From Salvia splendens (lineage: Eukaryota > Streptophyta > Magnoliopsida > Lamiales > Lamiaceae), in the NCBI RefSeq assembly GCF_004379255.2, contig NC_056035.1, forward strand, positions 34,983,208 to 35,047,207: a DNA stretch of 64,000 bases, read 5' to 3'. The notes below the pieces were generated by a model. The model did not search any database. It was not told where the DNA came from and saw only the letters and a program-made list of their open reading frames with translations. Positions 44,537-55,212 of the stretch are shown here, in pieces; position 1 is the stretch's first letter; each line of letters begins with the position of its first letter. A program made the translations under genes and the position numbers.

Positions 44537-46297
44537 GGGCATCTCTAGTGGCTTTCGCCCAGCAATAGCCCAACCACAAACTTCTCCTGCCACATCATTA
44601 GCACTAAAAATCCTCCTGCCACATCATCAGGACAAACAAATAGCCCAGCAATAGCCTAGCCACATCACCCCTAATTATATAAAACAAATAATTGACAATC
44701 ACACAAAATACAGAATTAAATGCACGGCACAGATACGAGAAAATTCAATAATATTATTTAAATTTAAAAAAAGTACAATACAAAAAATACATTAATTTAA
44801 AAAAAAATTACATTAAAAAAATATATTAATTTAAAAAAAATTACATTATTTAAAAAAAAACACGACCTCCGCCTCACTCCTCGTCTCCATCGCCCCCCTC
44901 GCCACCGTCACCGTCGCCGCCGCCTCCGTATCCGCCGGAACCCCCCGGTCTTCAAATCGTCACGCATGCTCACGAGCATTGCGTGAAGAAAACTCTTCTC
45001 CTCGGGGTCCGTCGCCGTCCGCCATTCGACTAACGTCTTGGCCATCTGAGCGCGCGTTTGTTGACGCGCGAAGAATTTCAGATCCTCTGTTGACAGGCCA
45101 AGGGGGATGTCGACTGTACCTCCTAGGACCCCCCGGCTCCCCCCTCGCCTCCCGTTGCGCCCGCCTTTGATCAACCGGGAGATTTCGGCGAGCGAACGAT
45201 GGCGGGGACGGGAGCTCCACGGCATCCTCGGGGAGGTCGTGGGAACCGCCACTGCTGCTGCTGTAATCACCAGTATAGTTCAGTCGTTGCTTCTTCGGCC
45301 AGCCAGCGTTGACACCTGCCCGGAACTTCTCGGAGTCGTTCAGCACCTCGTAGCAGTTCCAGTAGGTGAACTCCTTATACAACCAGGGCTGGGGGAAGGC
45401 TTTCTCCGCTATCCTCCTGCAGTCATCCTCCGTTTGACCACTGCTCTGCATGCGTAGGGTATTGGCGTACAAGCCCGAAAATCGGGAGACCCCAGCCCTG
45501 ATTCGGTCCCACCCCTTCCGGCACTCCTCCCCGGTGCGCGGCCTCCCCTCCGGGCAAAATCTCATGTAGGCTGCAGCAATTTTTGCCCACATGTTGACAA
45601 TCCTCTGATTGTTCGAAGTCAGAGGATCATCACAGACACTCACTCACGCCTTGGAAAGCGTGACGTTCTACGCGTCCGTCCACTTCCTCCGCACCGAGGG
45701 GTCGTCCTCAACCGGCTGCGATGACTGGCCGACCCCGCCCTACTCCCCCCGTTTGAACGGGAGTTTCCGGAACACCAAAAAGATCAAACCCCAACTCCTC
45801 TAAGGAGAAAGTCTCATATTGCGTGAACTGCGCCTCCGTTGGGGTCGATGTGTGCGACGAATCAGTCGAAAAATCAAAACTGGGCTTGTAGTACATGTAC
45901 ATGTTGTAGTACCCGGGCATCGGACCCCATCCACCTCCCACGGGTACCGGGGGAGTTTGAGACCCGCTCGTCACTGAAGTACCTTCGTTGTTGTTCTCCA
46001 TTTCGAGTTATTGATCTTGTACAGAAATTAAGATAGAGAGTACTCGTTAAAACAAGTGGTGTGAATGAAAATGACGTGCAAATCGTGTATATATAGTGTT
46101 TCGAAAATTAAAAAAAAAATTAAATTCGTTCACCGAACGCTCGCCGGTCTTGAGCCTGCAATGGCGGCGAGCGGACCGGCGAGCGCTAGCCGATTTTTTC
46201 GCCGAAATGGCGCTTGCCGGTTCCAATGGTTCGGCGAGCGGACCGGCGAGCGCCGAAAATCGGCTAGCCGGCCAACTCGCCGCCATTGGAGATGCTC
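44537..46297 (-). mobile_element. PIF/Harbinger-type element with only a Myb-like ORF (H4)
   Basis: 1,761 bp with TTA on both sides (44534-44536 and 46298-46300). The ends are GGGCATCTCTAGTGGC and GCCATTGGAGATGCTC. The only coding content is a Myb-like accessory protein. The block between its promoter and the right end (46135-46290) is GC-rich with many CGGCGAGCG repeats, which may be binding sites. Confidence 0.85.
44908..46001 (-). pseudogene. Harbinger Myb-like accessory protein, broken
   Basis: The frame from 46001 gives the N-terminal region (PGYYNMYMYYKPSFDFSTDS). A second frame covers the Myb/SANT-like domain (ending NNQRIVNMWAKIAAAYMRFC, EECRKGWDRIRAGVSRFSG). A third covers the C-terminal part (LSTEDLKFFARQQTRAQMAK). 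The domain start also carries two in-frame stops around 45650-45690, one where Glu and one where Trp would be expected. A TATATA sequence lies upstream near 46085. Confidence 0.82.
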
Positions 46298-46440
46298 TTA
46301 GACTAACTTTTTGCATTCACTTTTCTTAAAATTCGTTTTAAAAATACGAATGTAAATTGAATCGGTGAATTTATTACTATTACAATTAATGAACGAATTT
46401 ACACATAAAAATATCCCGTCTCTTGATTTTTTTACCATCT

Positions 46441-46592
46441 TTCTGTATGAGGTATATGAGCTGAAATAAACATTATAACTTATCTCCCAAATCCCTCTTC
46501 ACTCTCAAATATTAGGTTCTGTATGAGGTATATGAGCTGAAATAAACATTATAACTTATCTCCCAAATCCCTCTTCACTCTCAAATATTAAT
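46441..46592 (+). repeat. 76-bp tandem duplication
   Basis: Two adjacent near-identical copies, 46441-46516 and 46517-46592, each starting TTCTGTATGAGGTATATGAG. They lie upstream of the small gene copy 1. The tail (CTCAAATATTAGGAAAGTGA) also occurs near 59264, upstream of copy 2. Confidence 0.88.
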
Positions 46593-46742
46593 ATTAGGAA
46601 AGTGAAATAAAGGTATATATTTTGTTTCCTCTTCAATATCTCTCAGTGCTTTTCCACTTCCGTTGATGCAAACCAAGTAACGCGTCCCTGCAAAATTAGC
46701 AAGTTCGGCAATCTCACCAAAATGTTCACCCAATCTCACTCT

Positions 46743-46750
46743 ATATATAT
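46743..46750 (+). promoter_or_regulatory. TATA box of small gene copy 1
   Basis: TATATATA in a conserved promoter block (CACTCTATATATATGTATCA) shared with copy 2 at 59493. The first ATG of the ORF follows about 65 bp later. Confidence 0.5.
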
Positions 46751-46810
46751 GTATCAATGGTTCGTACTCAGTATTCACCAAGTTATTAAGCAAAATTCAG
46801 AAAGAAAAAA

Positions 46811-47566
46811 ATGGCTTCAGCCTCAGCTTGTCAGCCTCCGAATCCGAATTCGCCGCTTGTCGCCGCCGCCACGTCCATCGACATTGACGAACTATCGGCC
46901 GCCATCTCTGTCGCCTCTGTCGCCTCCCTCTTCGAATCCGCCACCTCTTCCACCTCCACCTCCGGCTCCAGCGGCCACGACAACATACCTGCGTACATGA
47001 TAGGCTTCAATTTCCTATCAGAGAGATTAGAGCACCTGTTTGTGATGAAACGTGATGAAAAAAACAGAGAATAAACCTAGCAGCAACTAGGCAAAGCTTT
47101 TGGTTTCGAGAACTGAATTTTATTTCATACTTCTCGATATTTTTGACTCTCTAATGATGTCTATTATATAGAGATCGGACCCTGCTTGATTCGACTCTAC
47201 GATTCGGAAAAGAATCAAGAAGAAAACCCGAAAAGATTTACCATATCTATCCTAGCCGAAACATTCGTTCATAAGGAAACAAAATACTAAAGGAAAAGAA
47301 ATAAAATATTAAGAGTATTTCTAATAGGTAACAAAATCTTTGAAGTGGGCCGGTTGTGATGCATTCCTCTTCTCTCTCCGGTTCTTCCACTTCGGATTGA
47401 TCACAAGCAGGTTCTTCCTCGTCAAGCTCACCATTGTGTTCCCCGTCGTCCCGGCTGTACGGTGAGTCCCTATCAATACAACAAGGGCCCTGATTTGGAG
47501 AGGCCGCCGAGGCCTGCAGAGGCTCTGAAATCCATTGACGAGAGCGCAAAATTCAAAGACAAAAAG
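46811..47566 (+). pseudogene. Small Ala/Ser-rich protein gene, copy 1, interrupted
   Basis: The ORF starts at 46811 and encodes an Ala/Ser/Pro-rich N terminus with the segment TSIDIDELSAAISVAS and the motif IPAYM. After about 47006 the sequence leaves the homology shared with copy 2. It returns at about 47490 with LERPPRPAEALKSIDESAKF and then FKDKK. The intervening 480 bp is foreign. I do not recognise the family. Promoter and 3' flank are shared with copy 2, so this is a segmental duplicate, not chance similarity. Confidence 0.6.
47006..47485. mobile_element. Insertion within small gene copy 1, LTR-like
   Basis: About 480 bp absent from copy 2. It is AT-rich with a CTATATAA-type box on the minus strand near 47165, and resembles an LTR fragment in composition. 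No clean target duplication or terminal repeat was found. Confidence 0.4.
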
Positions 47567-47794
47567 GCTCAGCCATGTTTCCATCTTATCCATGATCCAT
47601 GGATCTTTTGCTAATTTTAGTCCAAGTCCCATCGATCTTTTGTTAATTCTTGAAGTCTAAGTATAATGATTTCCAGTCAAGCACCTCTATGTTTTTTTAA
47701 ATTCCTAGTCTTAAGTCTAATGGTTTCGGTTTCCCACTCTGTTTTTTCAAATTCTTAGCCTAATCTAATGGTTTCCCGTTGTTATTAATGATTA

Positions 47795-49350
47795 TCAATG
47801 CATATCAAGGTCGAGAGATGGAAAATGCTTCAAGATGTCGAGCTTCGGTTCCCATGAAGGGTTCGATGGATCAGAAGACCAATAAACCTGCCACTGACAC
47901 TGAGGTACACCATTGTTTAGAACCATGCGTTTGTACGAAGGGTCTGAGCCATGAGACGTGAAAGACATCGTGAATTCGGTTCCCAAGCGGCAACTGCAAA
48001 TAATAAGCCACTGCCCAATCCGTTCGACGACGACATATGGACCATAAAAACGTCGACTAAGCTTAGCAGACAGCGGTCGACCCACCGAAACCAGTCGATA
48101 CGGCTGTAGTCGAAGCAACACCTGATCTCCGACCCCAAACTCCACATGGCGTCTGATAGAAATCCGTGGGTTTCATCCTAAAACCAATTGGTGATAAGAG
48201 GAGAGGCCCATGAGACTTATATAGTGGATTAAGCTCTTTGTGTACATCGATGTGAGATATTTTTTATGTTCATTTTATATTTCAATTGCCAACACCCTCC
48301 CTCAAACCCTTCAAGGTAAATCTTGGAGGGGTTGGACTTTTCTATGATCGATTGGACAATCGGCCCAATTTTTTTTCCGATCGGTTGGACTACTGGCCTA
48401 AATTTTCAGATCATTTTTTTTTCGGTTTCAGTCCAGATATACTGATGAGTCAGTCAATTTTAGCTCACAATCGGTGACCCGCTCTGGATGGTAATCGAGA
48501 GGATTAGAAGAACTACGCATATTGGAGCGTTTTGGGAGAAGAGAACTTGTATTGGATTTCTATTTTTTTGTGTGTGTTTGTTACATTCGTTCTTCTCCTT
48601 TTTGTAAGGAGGAATACAAGTATTTTTGGTAAAGAATAAATCTATTCTAATACAAGTATTTCATATCAATTGTGTATCAATTACTCTTTAATGACTCCCC
48701 AATTAGACTCCTTTGATTTAGGTAGGTTTGACAGCGTCTGTGTGCTTATTGGCAGAAACAGCCATCCGACGCTGGGCCTCCGTTTGAGAAGTGACAGGAG
48801 CGCGGTTCTTTCACCCAATTGCTCTGCCACCGCTTCATTTTTGGCTGGTGCAGCGGGAGTGCTGAATATATTCGGAGGTTTTCGCCCATAAAGCACCCTA
48901 AACGGGAACATGCCTATGCTGACGTTGACGCTGCAATTCATAGCAAGCTCGGCCCATGGCAGGATCTCAAACCATCGAGGAGGCTGCTCAAAGGTAAAAG
49001 CGCAGAGACATTGTTCCAAGGACCGATTTGTGACATCAGATTGACCGTCCGTCTGCGGGTGGTAAGCGGTGGTGAACTTGAGTTTAGTGCCGCTCAAAGC
49101 CATTAATTCAGAGGCATCTATTTCGATGGTGAATGGTTGTTCGAAATGCAAAACGGGAGCCTCGATCATCGCGGTTTTGAGGGCTGAAACTCTCATCTGC
49201 GGCAGGTGTCCACTGAAAACCTCCTCTTTCAACAGATCAGTGAGCGGGGCGGCTATGATTGAATAGTTCTTGACAAACCGGCGATAGCATCCTGTTAAAC
49301 CCAGAAATCCCCTTAATTGCTTAACAGTTGACGGCGTTGGCCAGGTGGTC
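47795..49350 (-). pseudogene. Ty3/gypsy chromovirus-type pol remnant with internal deletion
   Basis: From 49350 downward: the end of reverse transcriptase (TVKQLRGFLGLTGCYRRFVK) and the beginning of RNase H (FTIEIDASE) are fused directly to the C-terminal half of integrase (KFTTAYHPQTDGQSDVTNRS). A solo LTR interrupts at 48154-48733. From 48145 to 47795 come the integrase tail (GVGDQVLLRLQPYR) and a chromodomain-like end (WEPKLDIL). Most of RNase H and the catalytic integrase region are missing. There are also frameshifts. It is dead. Confidence 0.8.
48154..48733 (-). mobile_element. Solo LTR with 5-bp target duplication
   Basis: 580 bp. On the minus strand it begins TGTCAAACCTACC and ends ATTTCTATCA, and is flanked on both sides by GACGC (plus strand GCGTC at 48149-48153 and 48734-48738). 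No internal region remains. It lies inside the gypsy remnant and is younger than it. Confidence 0.83.
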
Positions 49351-49470
49351 ATTAGCAGCAGCAACACAAGTAAGTAGAAATGAATGGTAGTAGAATTAGG
49401 CATCTTAGAAGTTGAGCTATAAATATAATCCATAGTTGGTTCAGCTAGTCTGATTTTGGGTCGACAAAGC
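49345..49470 (-). pseudogene. Epoxide hydrolase relic C (intron fragment)
   Basis: TTAGCAGCAGCAACACAAGT through TTGGTTCAGCTAGTCTGATT matches the same intron segment at 19180 and 41680. One side joins the gypsy remnant. The other joins a truncated LTR-like sequence through the shared bases CAAAG. Confidence 0.7.
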
Positions 49471-50008
49471 TCTCACGGTTTTGCTCTTTGGATACTCCCT
49501 AAAAGGCCTCATACTAATAGAGTTAGGGTAGCCCTTATATATGCTTGCAACTCTTTTTCATTCTCCAATGTGGGAATTGTTTGCCCTCACAATCCTCCCC
49601 TTAAACCAAGATCACCAGACCAAGACCACATGTCCACCCCTTGTTACAGGTCACCAGGTCACCACAGGTCTTGATCGAGCTCACGCAAAGACATTAGAGA
49701 ACTTGCAAGCACAAACCACCGTTGAAGTAATCCTAGCACTCCTTGACCGAATGCTACTGGATCACCAAGCATTGGTACTGGCTAAGTGACCCCCTACGCC
49801 CTCCAGAAGTGAGTGATTGCGAACTAGGATAGCCGTAGCCAGTGTTGCTCATGACAGTCAGGGATTTGAGGTCTGATTTGGTGTGAAAGCTGTGTGAAAG
49901 TGTGCTTTGTCTTGTGGTGTATGTCTTTGTGCTTTAAAGTTTGCAAGGTTCTGTGTTTCTGTCTTGCTTCCTGTGTTCTTGCAAAGTGATTTTAATTAGC
50001 CTGTTGGT

Positions 50009-50575
50009 TTGGTTCCTTTTAATGGCAAAAATGATTTTGTTATTTGGAAACAGAAATTGAAATGCATTCTTATTCAGCAAAAAGTGTTTAAGGCTGTTGA
50101 TGGTTCTTTGCCTGATGACACTCCTCAAGAAAAACTGGATGAGATGAATGAGTTGGCTAGAGCTGCTATTGTACTCAATCTGTCTGATTTTGTAATTAGG
50201 AAAATTGATCATATTGAGTCCGCTTCTGAAATGTGGAAACACCTTGATACTTTGTTTACTGAAACTTCTATGTCTTCAAGGATGCACTTGCTCGAAAATT
50301 TGTTCAAATTTAAGCTTGACTTGTCCAAGGATATTGATGATAATGTGCATAGATTTCAGAAGCTTGTGCAGAATATTAAAAGATCTGGTGATAAAACTAT
50401 TGATGAATACACTAGTATTGCTCTAATAAATGTCATGCCTGATTCTTACAGTGATGTGAAAGCTGTCATTAAGTATGGCAGAGACTTTGCCCCTCTGGAC
50501 TTGATTATTAGCTCCCTAAAATCTAAAGAACTTGAATTAAGGGAAATGGCTGATGATAAAAATGCTTTTAACAAG
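50009..50575 (+). pseudogene. Copia gag fragment (UBN2-type), antisense within the LTR chain
   Basis: An open frame of about 190 residues typical of copia Gag: FVIWKQKLKCILIQQK, SEMWKHLDTLFTETSMSS, HRFQKLVQNIKRSGD, DEYTSIALINVMPDSY. There is no zinc knuckle, protease or later domains. The frame runs directly into the primer-site complement at 50576. Relative to the primer sites the gag is backwards, so it is a captured or inverted fragment rather than the native gag of this element. Confidence 0.75.
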
Positions 50576-50588
50576 GCTCTGATACCAC

Positions 50589-51002
50589 TGTTGGGAATCG
50601 GCGGTGCATACTCGAATTCCACATTGGTATGATATTGTCCTCTTTGAGCAAAGTCCTTACGGTTTTGCTCTTGAAGTACTCCCCAAAAGGCCTTATACTA
50701 ATGGAGTTGGGGAAGCCCTTATGAATATGCTTGCAACTCTTGTTCATTCTCCGATGTGGGCGGTTTTGCTCTTGGGGTACTCCCCAAAAGGCCTCATACT
50801 AATGGAGTTAGGGTAACCCTTATATGCTCTTGCAACTCTTGTTCATTTTGGAGTTATGGTAGCCCCCAAAAGGCCTCATACTAATGGAGTTAGGGTAACC
50901 CTTATATGCTCTTGCAACTCTTGTTCATTTTGGAGTTATGGTAGCCCTTATATGCTCTTGCAACTCTTGTTCATTTTTCGATGTGGGATATGGTTTGTTC
51001 TA
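50589..51002 (-). repeat. Central LTR with internal tandem amplification
   Basis: Compared with the 195-bp LTR at 51208, this copy is enlarged by repeated units of about 80 bp, each containing CTCATACTAATGGAGTTAGG and CTTGCAACTCTTGTTCATTT. Confidence 0.75.
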
Positions 51003-51194
51003 CAAACCAAGACCACCAAACCAAGACCAAGATCACACACAGGGTCACAGGCCCAACCCAAGACCACCAGACCAAGATCACACACAGGTCACATGTCACC
51101 CCAGGTCTTGGTCGAGCTCACATAGAGACATCAGAGAACTTGCAAGCGCAATCCACCAGACCCCGAGCCACACAGTTTTAGCCCCTGAACCAGG

Positions 51195-51206
51195 GCTCTG
51201 ATACCA
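51195..51206 (-). other. Primer-binding site of the TRIM-like unit
   Basis: TGGTATCAGAGC on the minus strand, complementary to the 3' end of initiator tRNA-Met, the most common plant LTR-retrotransposon primer site. A second copy is at 50587-50576. Confidence 0.8.
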
Positions 51207-51402
51207 GAGTTGGGAATCGGCGGTGCACACCCGAACTCTACATTAGTATGATATTGTTCACTTTGGGCAAAGCCCTCAAAGTTTTGCTCTTGGGGTACTC
51301 CCCAAAAGACCTCATACTAATGAAGTTGGGGAAGCCCTTATAAATATGCTTGCAATTTCTGTCCATTCTCCGATGTGGGATGTGGTTTGCTTCACCACCT
51401 GG

Positions 51403-51430
51403 AATCAGTCCGTGCTCTATTTTCTCCATT
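51403..51430 (-). pseudogene. Epoxide hydrolase relic E (5' end only)
   Basis: On the minus strand this encodes MEKIEHGLIP, matching the first ten residues of the intact gene (MEKIEHKLIP). It then runs straight into the TRIM-like element, which inserted in or near codon ten. No later exon 1 sequence was found beside it. Confidence 0.7.
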
Positions 51431-51790
51431 TTCTTTTCTCAACTGCAAAGTACAAACAAAAGTTTATAATTTTCTCAATCTTTCCCTCCATCCGTCAGCA
51501 GTTTAAGACTAATATAATTAAAAAGGAAGTTTTCAATTTGCAATAGTTCCAAATTGATTTGAATAACAATTTTGCACTACTAAATATTAGTCAATGCTCA
51601 AATTGTTGAAGCCGCCGCTTCCTCTTTGTCTCTCGGTTCGGCAGCCAATGAGATACTTAGATTGTTCTACTCTATCCAAACTTGAAAATTCTAAGAAAGA
51701 AATGTAAGTAGATATACCAAATCATCAACTCTTGAACAAACATATGTCAAGCTACATTAATTGAAGCCTAGTCTCAAGCGATTCTAGTAA

Positions 51791-53559
51791 TTAGAACTGC
51801 TTTATAAAAGCATATATAAGGTCATTGATCTCGTCTTGCCTTTCTTCATTGACAAAGTGAGCAGCACCTTCAAGCACGACCACGTCCTCCAACAATGGCA
51901 CGAATTTCTTGAATCCACCTCCGTGTATGAAATCTTTGGTCCCAGGGATATGATAAACAAGGTCAAATTCCCCGGTGATGAACTTCGTTGGCACTGTTAT
52001 TCCAGCTCCCGACCAGGGGGCGTTCAGTTCCCAGTTTCTGCAGCAACACAAGTACAAGTAAGCGGTAGTAGAATACTAGAATTAGGTATCTCAGTTCGGA
52101 TTAGGCTATAAATGAGGAGAGCTACTCCAGTTTTGGGTCTATAATGGTTGAATAAACACAGGAGTCTCATAGTATTAAGTAAATGAAGCTTGACAATACA
52201 GATACTCAAGCCCGTCCATTGTAATTTTCATATGAAGAGTCGAAGATCCCTAATGCAATTTTCAGCAAAAGTGTAAAAGGCAATAAAACCACAGGTGATG
52301 AGGAAATTCTCACAGACTAAGCGCACGATAGTAATTCACTCCTCCAGTGAAGCCACTGTTCTCAAATCTGCTAACATAATATTCAAGATCATGCTCCGTC
52401 AACCAAGGTGCTCTATCAGTGGAGTAGGTAAATCCTTTGCCCTTAGGGAAGAGCATGGGAGCAGGCTCGCGGAATGAGAGCATGTTCTTGAGAACCTCCT
52501 TGGTGCCAACCTTCTTAAACTCAGCTTCTATATCACCGGGTTCCTGCAACATTTACAAGAATAAGCATCTAAAGTTTTAAGTATCTAGGGAACTTAGGTC
52601 CCCCAATTTTCCATGTAAACTCTCCCTCCAAGATGAGAAACTTTGTTCTCAAGAAATAATGAGATACTAAAATATGAGTTACATGCAAGTGATTAAATAA
52701 TGGTTTGTTGTTGGGAATAAATATAAATGTTCAAAATTTCAGATCAGCATTCTCTACAACAAGACAATCAAGATCCATGGCTCTTCTTTATTATGATCAA
52801 ATCATTCTAATTTCCTCACTGAAAATTAAGATCGCAACTAACTGCAAGTCTTCCCCAAAAATCACATCTAAAAATTCAATATTCACTACCCCAATAGCAT
52901 ATTCAAGAATCTAGACAACCCCCAATCACAAATAAATGAAGGTTCTATAATCCAATTGATAGTTCAACCGCTACGGAAAGAAAATTTAGGATCTTGATGG
53001 AAAATAATCTAACAAATAGGAAGAACTAAGTAATTAAATCATTCTAAAGAAAATGTAAACGAAGTAAGAAACCATTGTCAACCTGAAACCTGCAGATATA
53101 GTGATCATCGCCATACAATTTCTGAAACGACTCAACCGGATTCATCGCAGGATTCCTGGGAGTAAAAGGCACGCTGAGATTGACCAAAGCCCTGACTCTG
53201 TCAGGCCTGTACATAGCGAGATGCCAAGCCACGTTGGCGCCCCAGTCATGCCCAACAACAAACACCTTCTCTTCATTCGGCGCCACCGCGTCCAGCAGCG
53301 CGATCAGGTCGCCCACCAGGTGCATTATGGTGAATTTCGACGGGTCCTCCAGCGGCGCACCAGTGGTTTCTCCGTATCCTCTCATATCCGGTGCCACCGC
53401 GTGGTAGCCGCGCGCCGCCACGAACGTCATCTGGTGGCGCCAGGAGTACCAGAGCTCCGGGAAGCCGTGGATGAAGAGGACTAGCGGCCCCTCGCCGAGC
53501 TCCGCCACGTGCATCTGCAGGCCGTTGACGGGAATCAATTTGTGCTCTATTTTCTCCAT
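51791..53559 (-). CDS. Soluble epoxide hydrolase (alpha/beta hydrolase), intact
   Basis: It hydrolyses epoxides to diols; plant members act on fatty-acid epoxides in cutin and defence metabolism. Three exons are inferred: 53559-53083, 52543-52314, 52037-51791, with GT-AG introns and matching phases, giving 317 aa, the normal length for plant enzymes. Visible features: oxyanion-hole motif HGFP at 31-34; nucleophile Asp105 in VVGHDWGA; acid Asp261 in GEFDLVYH; base His296 in GAAHF; and epoxide-positioning tyrosines Tyr154 (DDHY) and Tyr230/231 (VNYYR). These positions correspond to the catalytic set of the potato enzyme StEH1. No signal peptide is seen, so it is probably cytosolic. The start at 53559 gives the family N terminus (MEKIEHKLIPVNG). 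It is the only intact copy among several relics. A Mutator-type MITE and a Stowaway-like MITE sit upstream and may affect its promoter. Confidence 0.92.
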
Positions 53560-53708
53560 CTTCCTTACTTTTCTTTTGTGCCGACTGCCGACGAAGGTGA
53601 TGAGTGACTGAGCTTTTGTGAAGTTAATGCTTATCTTTTGTGTTTGGTGAAAAGTTAGCCCATAACTTTATTTGTTAGAAAAGGGCTTTTTTTGTAGGTA
53701 ATAAAACA

Positions 53709-53877
53709 GGATTGAGATCCCTGCTGTGCAAAATGCTACCACAGGGGTGCTGTGGTGATCCACACCATTCATTTTGGGAATGAAAAATAATAATACAAGT
53801 ATGGGAATTTAATTTGTGGTGTGGATCACTACAGCACCTTCTGCTGTGGCATTTTGCACAGCAGGGGATCTCAATCC
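53709..53877. mobile_element. Mutator-type foldback MITE with 9-bp target duplication
   Basis: 169 bp. Long inverted ends GGATTGAGATCCCTGCTGTG and CAGCAGGGGATCTCAATCC extend about 37 bp. It is flanked by a perfect 9-bp duplication AATAAAACA (53700-53708 and 53878-53886), the size made by Mutator-like transposases. It lies about 150 bp upstream of the epoxide hydrolase start. Confidence 0.88.
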
Positions 53878-53888
53878 AATAAAACATG

Positions 53889-54108
53889 CTCCCTCCGTTC
53901 CACTCAAGATGACCTCATTCTTGAGTGACACGAAATTTTAATAAGTGTTGTTAGGTAAAATAAAATAGAGAGAAAAAAGTTAGTTGAATATTTTAATGAA
54001 GAGAGAAGAGAGAAGAGAGATGAGGTTATTTCCAAAATTAAAAAGTGATCATCTCGCTTGAGACCAATAAAAATGAAAAGGTGATCATCTTGAATAGTAC
54101 GGAGGGAG
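53889..54108. mobile_element. Stowaway-like MITE
   Basis: The ends CTCCCTCCGTTCCACTCAAG and CTTGAATAGTACGGAGGGAG are inverted repeats. TA follows on the right; TG stands on the left, so one flank has changed. It lies two bases beyond the Mutator-type target duplication. Confidence 0.75.
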
Positions 54109-54190
54109 TAGCTTTCCTAAGCTTAATGGATATAGCTTCTTTTCAGTTTGTTGGTTGTTTGATATAATTAGAGAATTACATCAAAATGTA

Positions 54191-54442
54191 TTCCCTCAGT
54201 CCCATAGTAGGATTCATATTTGTTATGGGTACGAATTTTAGAAAATATAAAGAAAAATGAGTTGAATAAGTTAGCAGAAAGTGAGTCTCACTTATATATA
54301 TTAGTTTTATAATAAAATGTTAGTGGAATAAGTTAATTGAATGTGAGGCATATTTACTATATATATGATAGAAATGAAAAAACTCTTATTATGGAATGGA
54401 TGGAAATTACAAAATAAGACTTTTATTGTGAGATGGGGAGAG
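54191..54442. mobile_element. Stowaway-like MITE, diverged
   Basis: TA flanks both sides (54189-54190 and 54443-54444). The ends TTCCCTCAGTCCCATAGTAG and TGAGATGGGGAGAG are imperfect inverted repeats. Non-coding. Confidence 0.55.
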
Positions 54443-54714
54443 TATACAAAAGTGTTTTATTTATATATGCATTTACAACGAAAACAATGGTGAATGATAT
54501 TTTAAAATTCTATTCCAAATATGTTATATTTCATTCGCGTGAGTGATAAACTCGTAGTTTAGCAAGTATTTTGGATGTGTAACGTGAATATTTCAGTGTT
54601 TTGTAGCATTTTACTTGAGTTTGCATCCATTATCCACTATTTAGGTATTTTGATGAGTTTGTCGAGTGTTTCTAGTTAAAACAGGTGAAAATGAGTTGAA
54701 AAGGAGTTCGAGGT

Positions 54715-55212
54715 TGTTAGTGTTTGAGCTCATCTAGATCAGATTAAGCTCATGAAAGTACTAATTTGAAAATAGCCGTTGGAAGCTGAAACCGGAACTA
54801 GCCGTTGGGGACAGTTATAACTGATTTTTGGAAGAAGCTTGCTGGCGGTTCTTCGAGCTCAATTGATTGAGCTCGACAATACAAATAGAGCTGCGATGAC
54901 TTCACAACAACACATCATCAGAAATCAAGAGCGATTAGAAGAGAATTCGAGAGAGAGAGTGATATATCTCAGCTGTGCGTTGTTCGCTCTCGAAGCAAGA
55001 AGTTTTCGGGCGAGTTGAGAGTTTTTCATCTTGTAATTCTTGAGAGCATTGAGTGTTCTTGTAATTGTAAGTTCTTGAGTGATCAATAAAGAAACACACC
55101 AGATTCTGCCCGTGGATGTAGGCTTACGCCGAACCACGTAATTGCTTGCGTTCTTCTTCTTTGCTTGTTGCTATTTGTTTGTTCTTTTCGATCAACACAA
55201 CTGTGGAACACA
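54715..55212 (+). mobile_element. Solo LTR nested in the larger LTR
   Basis: 498 bp, TGTTAG...AACACA, with a perfect 5-bp duplication GAGGT on both sides (54710-54714 and 55213-55217). An AATAAA signal occurs near 55084. Confidence 0.82.

Larger units (their letters stand above)
49471..51402 (-). mobile_element. Tandem chain of small LTR elements (TRIM-like)
   Basis: Three LTR-like blocks, 49471-49600 (truncated), 50589-51002 and 51208-51402, are separated by two internal segments. Both internal segments begin with CCAAGATCACCAGACC-type sequence. Both end, on the minus strand, with TGGTATCAGAGC, the initiator tRNA-Met primer site (51206-51195 and 50587-50576). This gives LTR-internal-LTR-internal-LTR in minus orientation. 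The right-hand unit, about 0.8 kb without coding capacity, fits a TRIM. The left-hand internal segment is longer and contains a copia gag fragment in the opposite direction. Confidence 0.7.
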
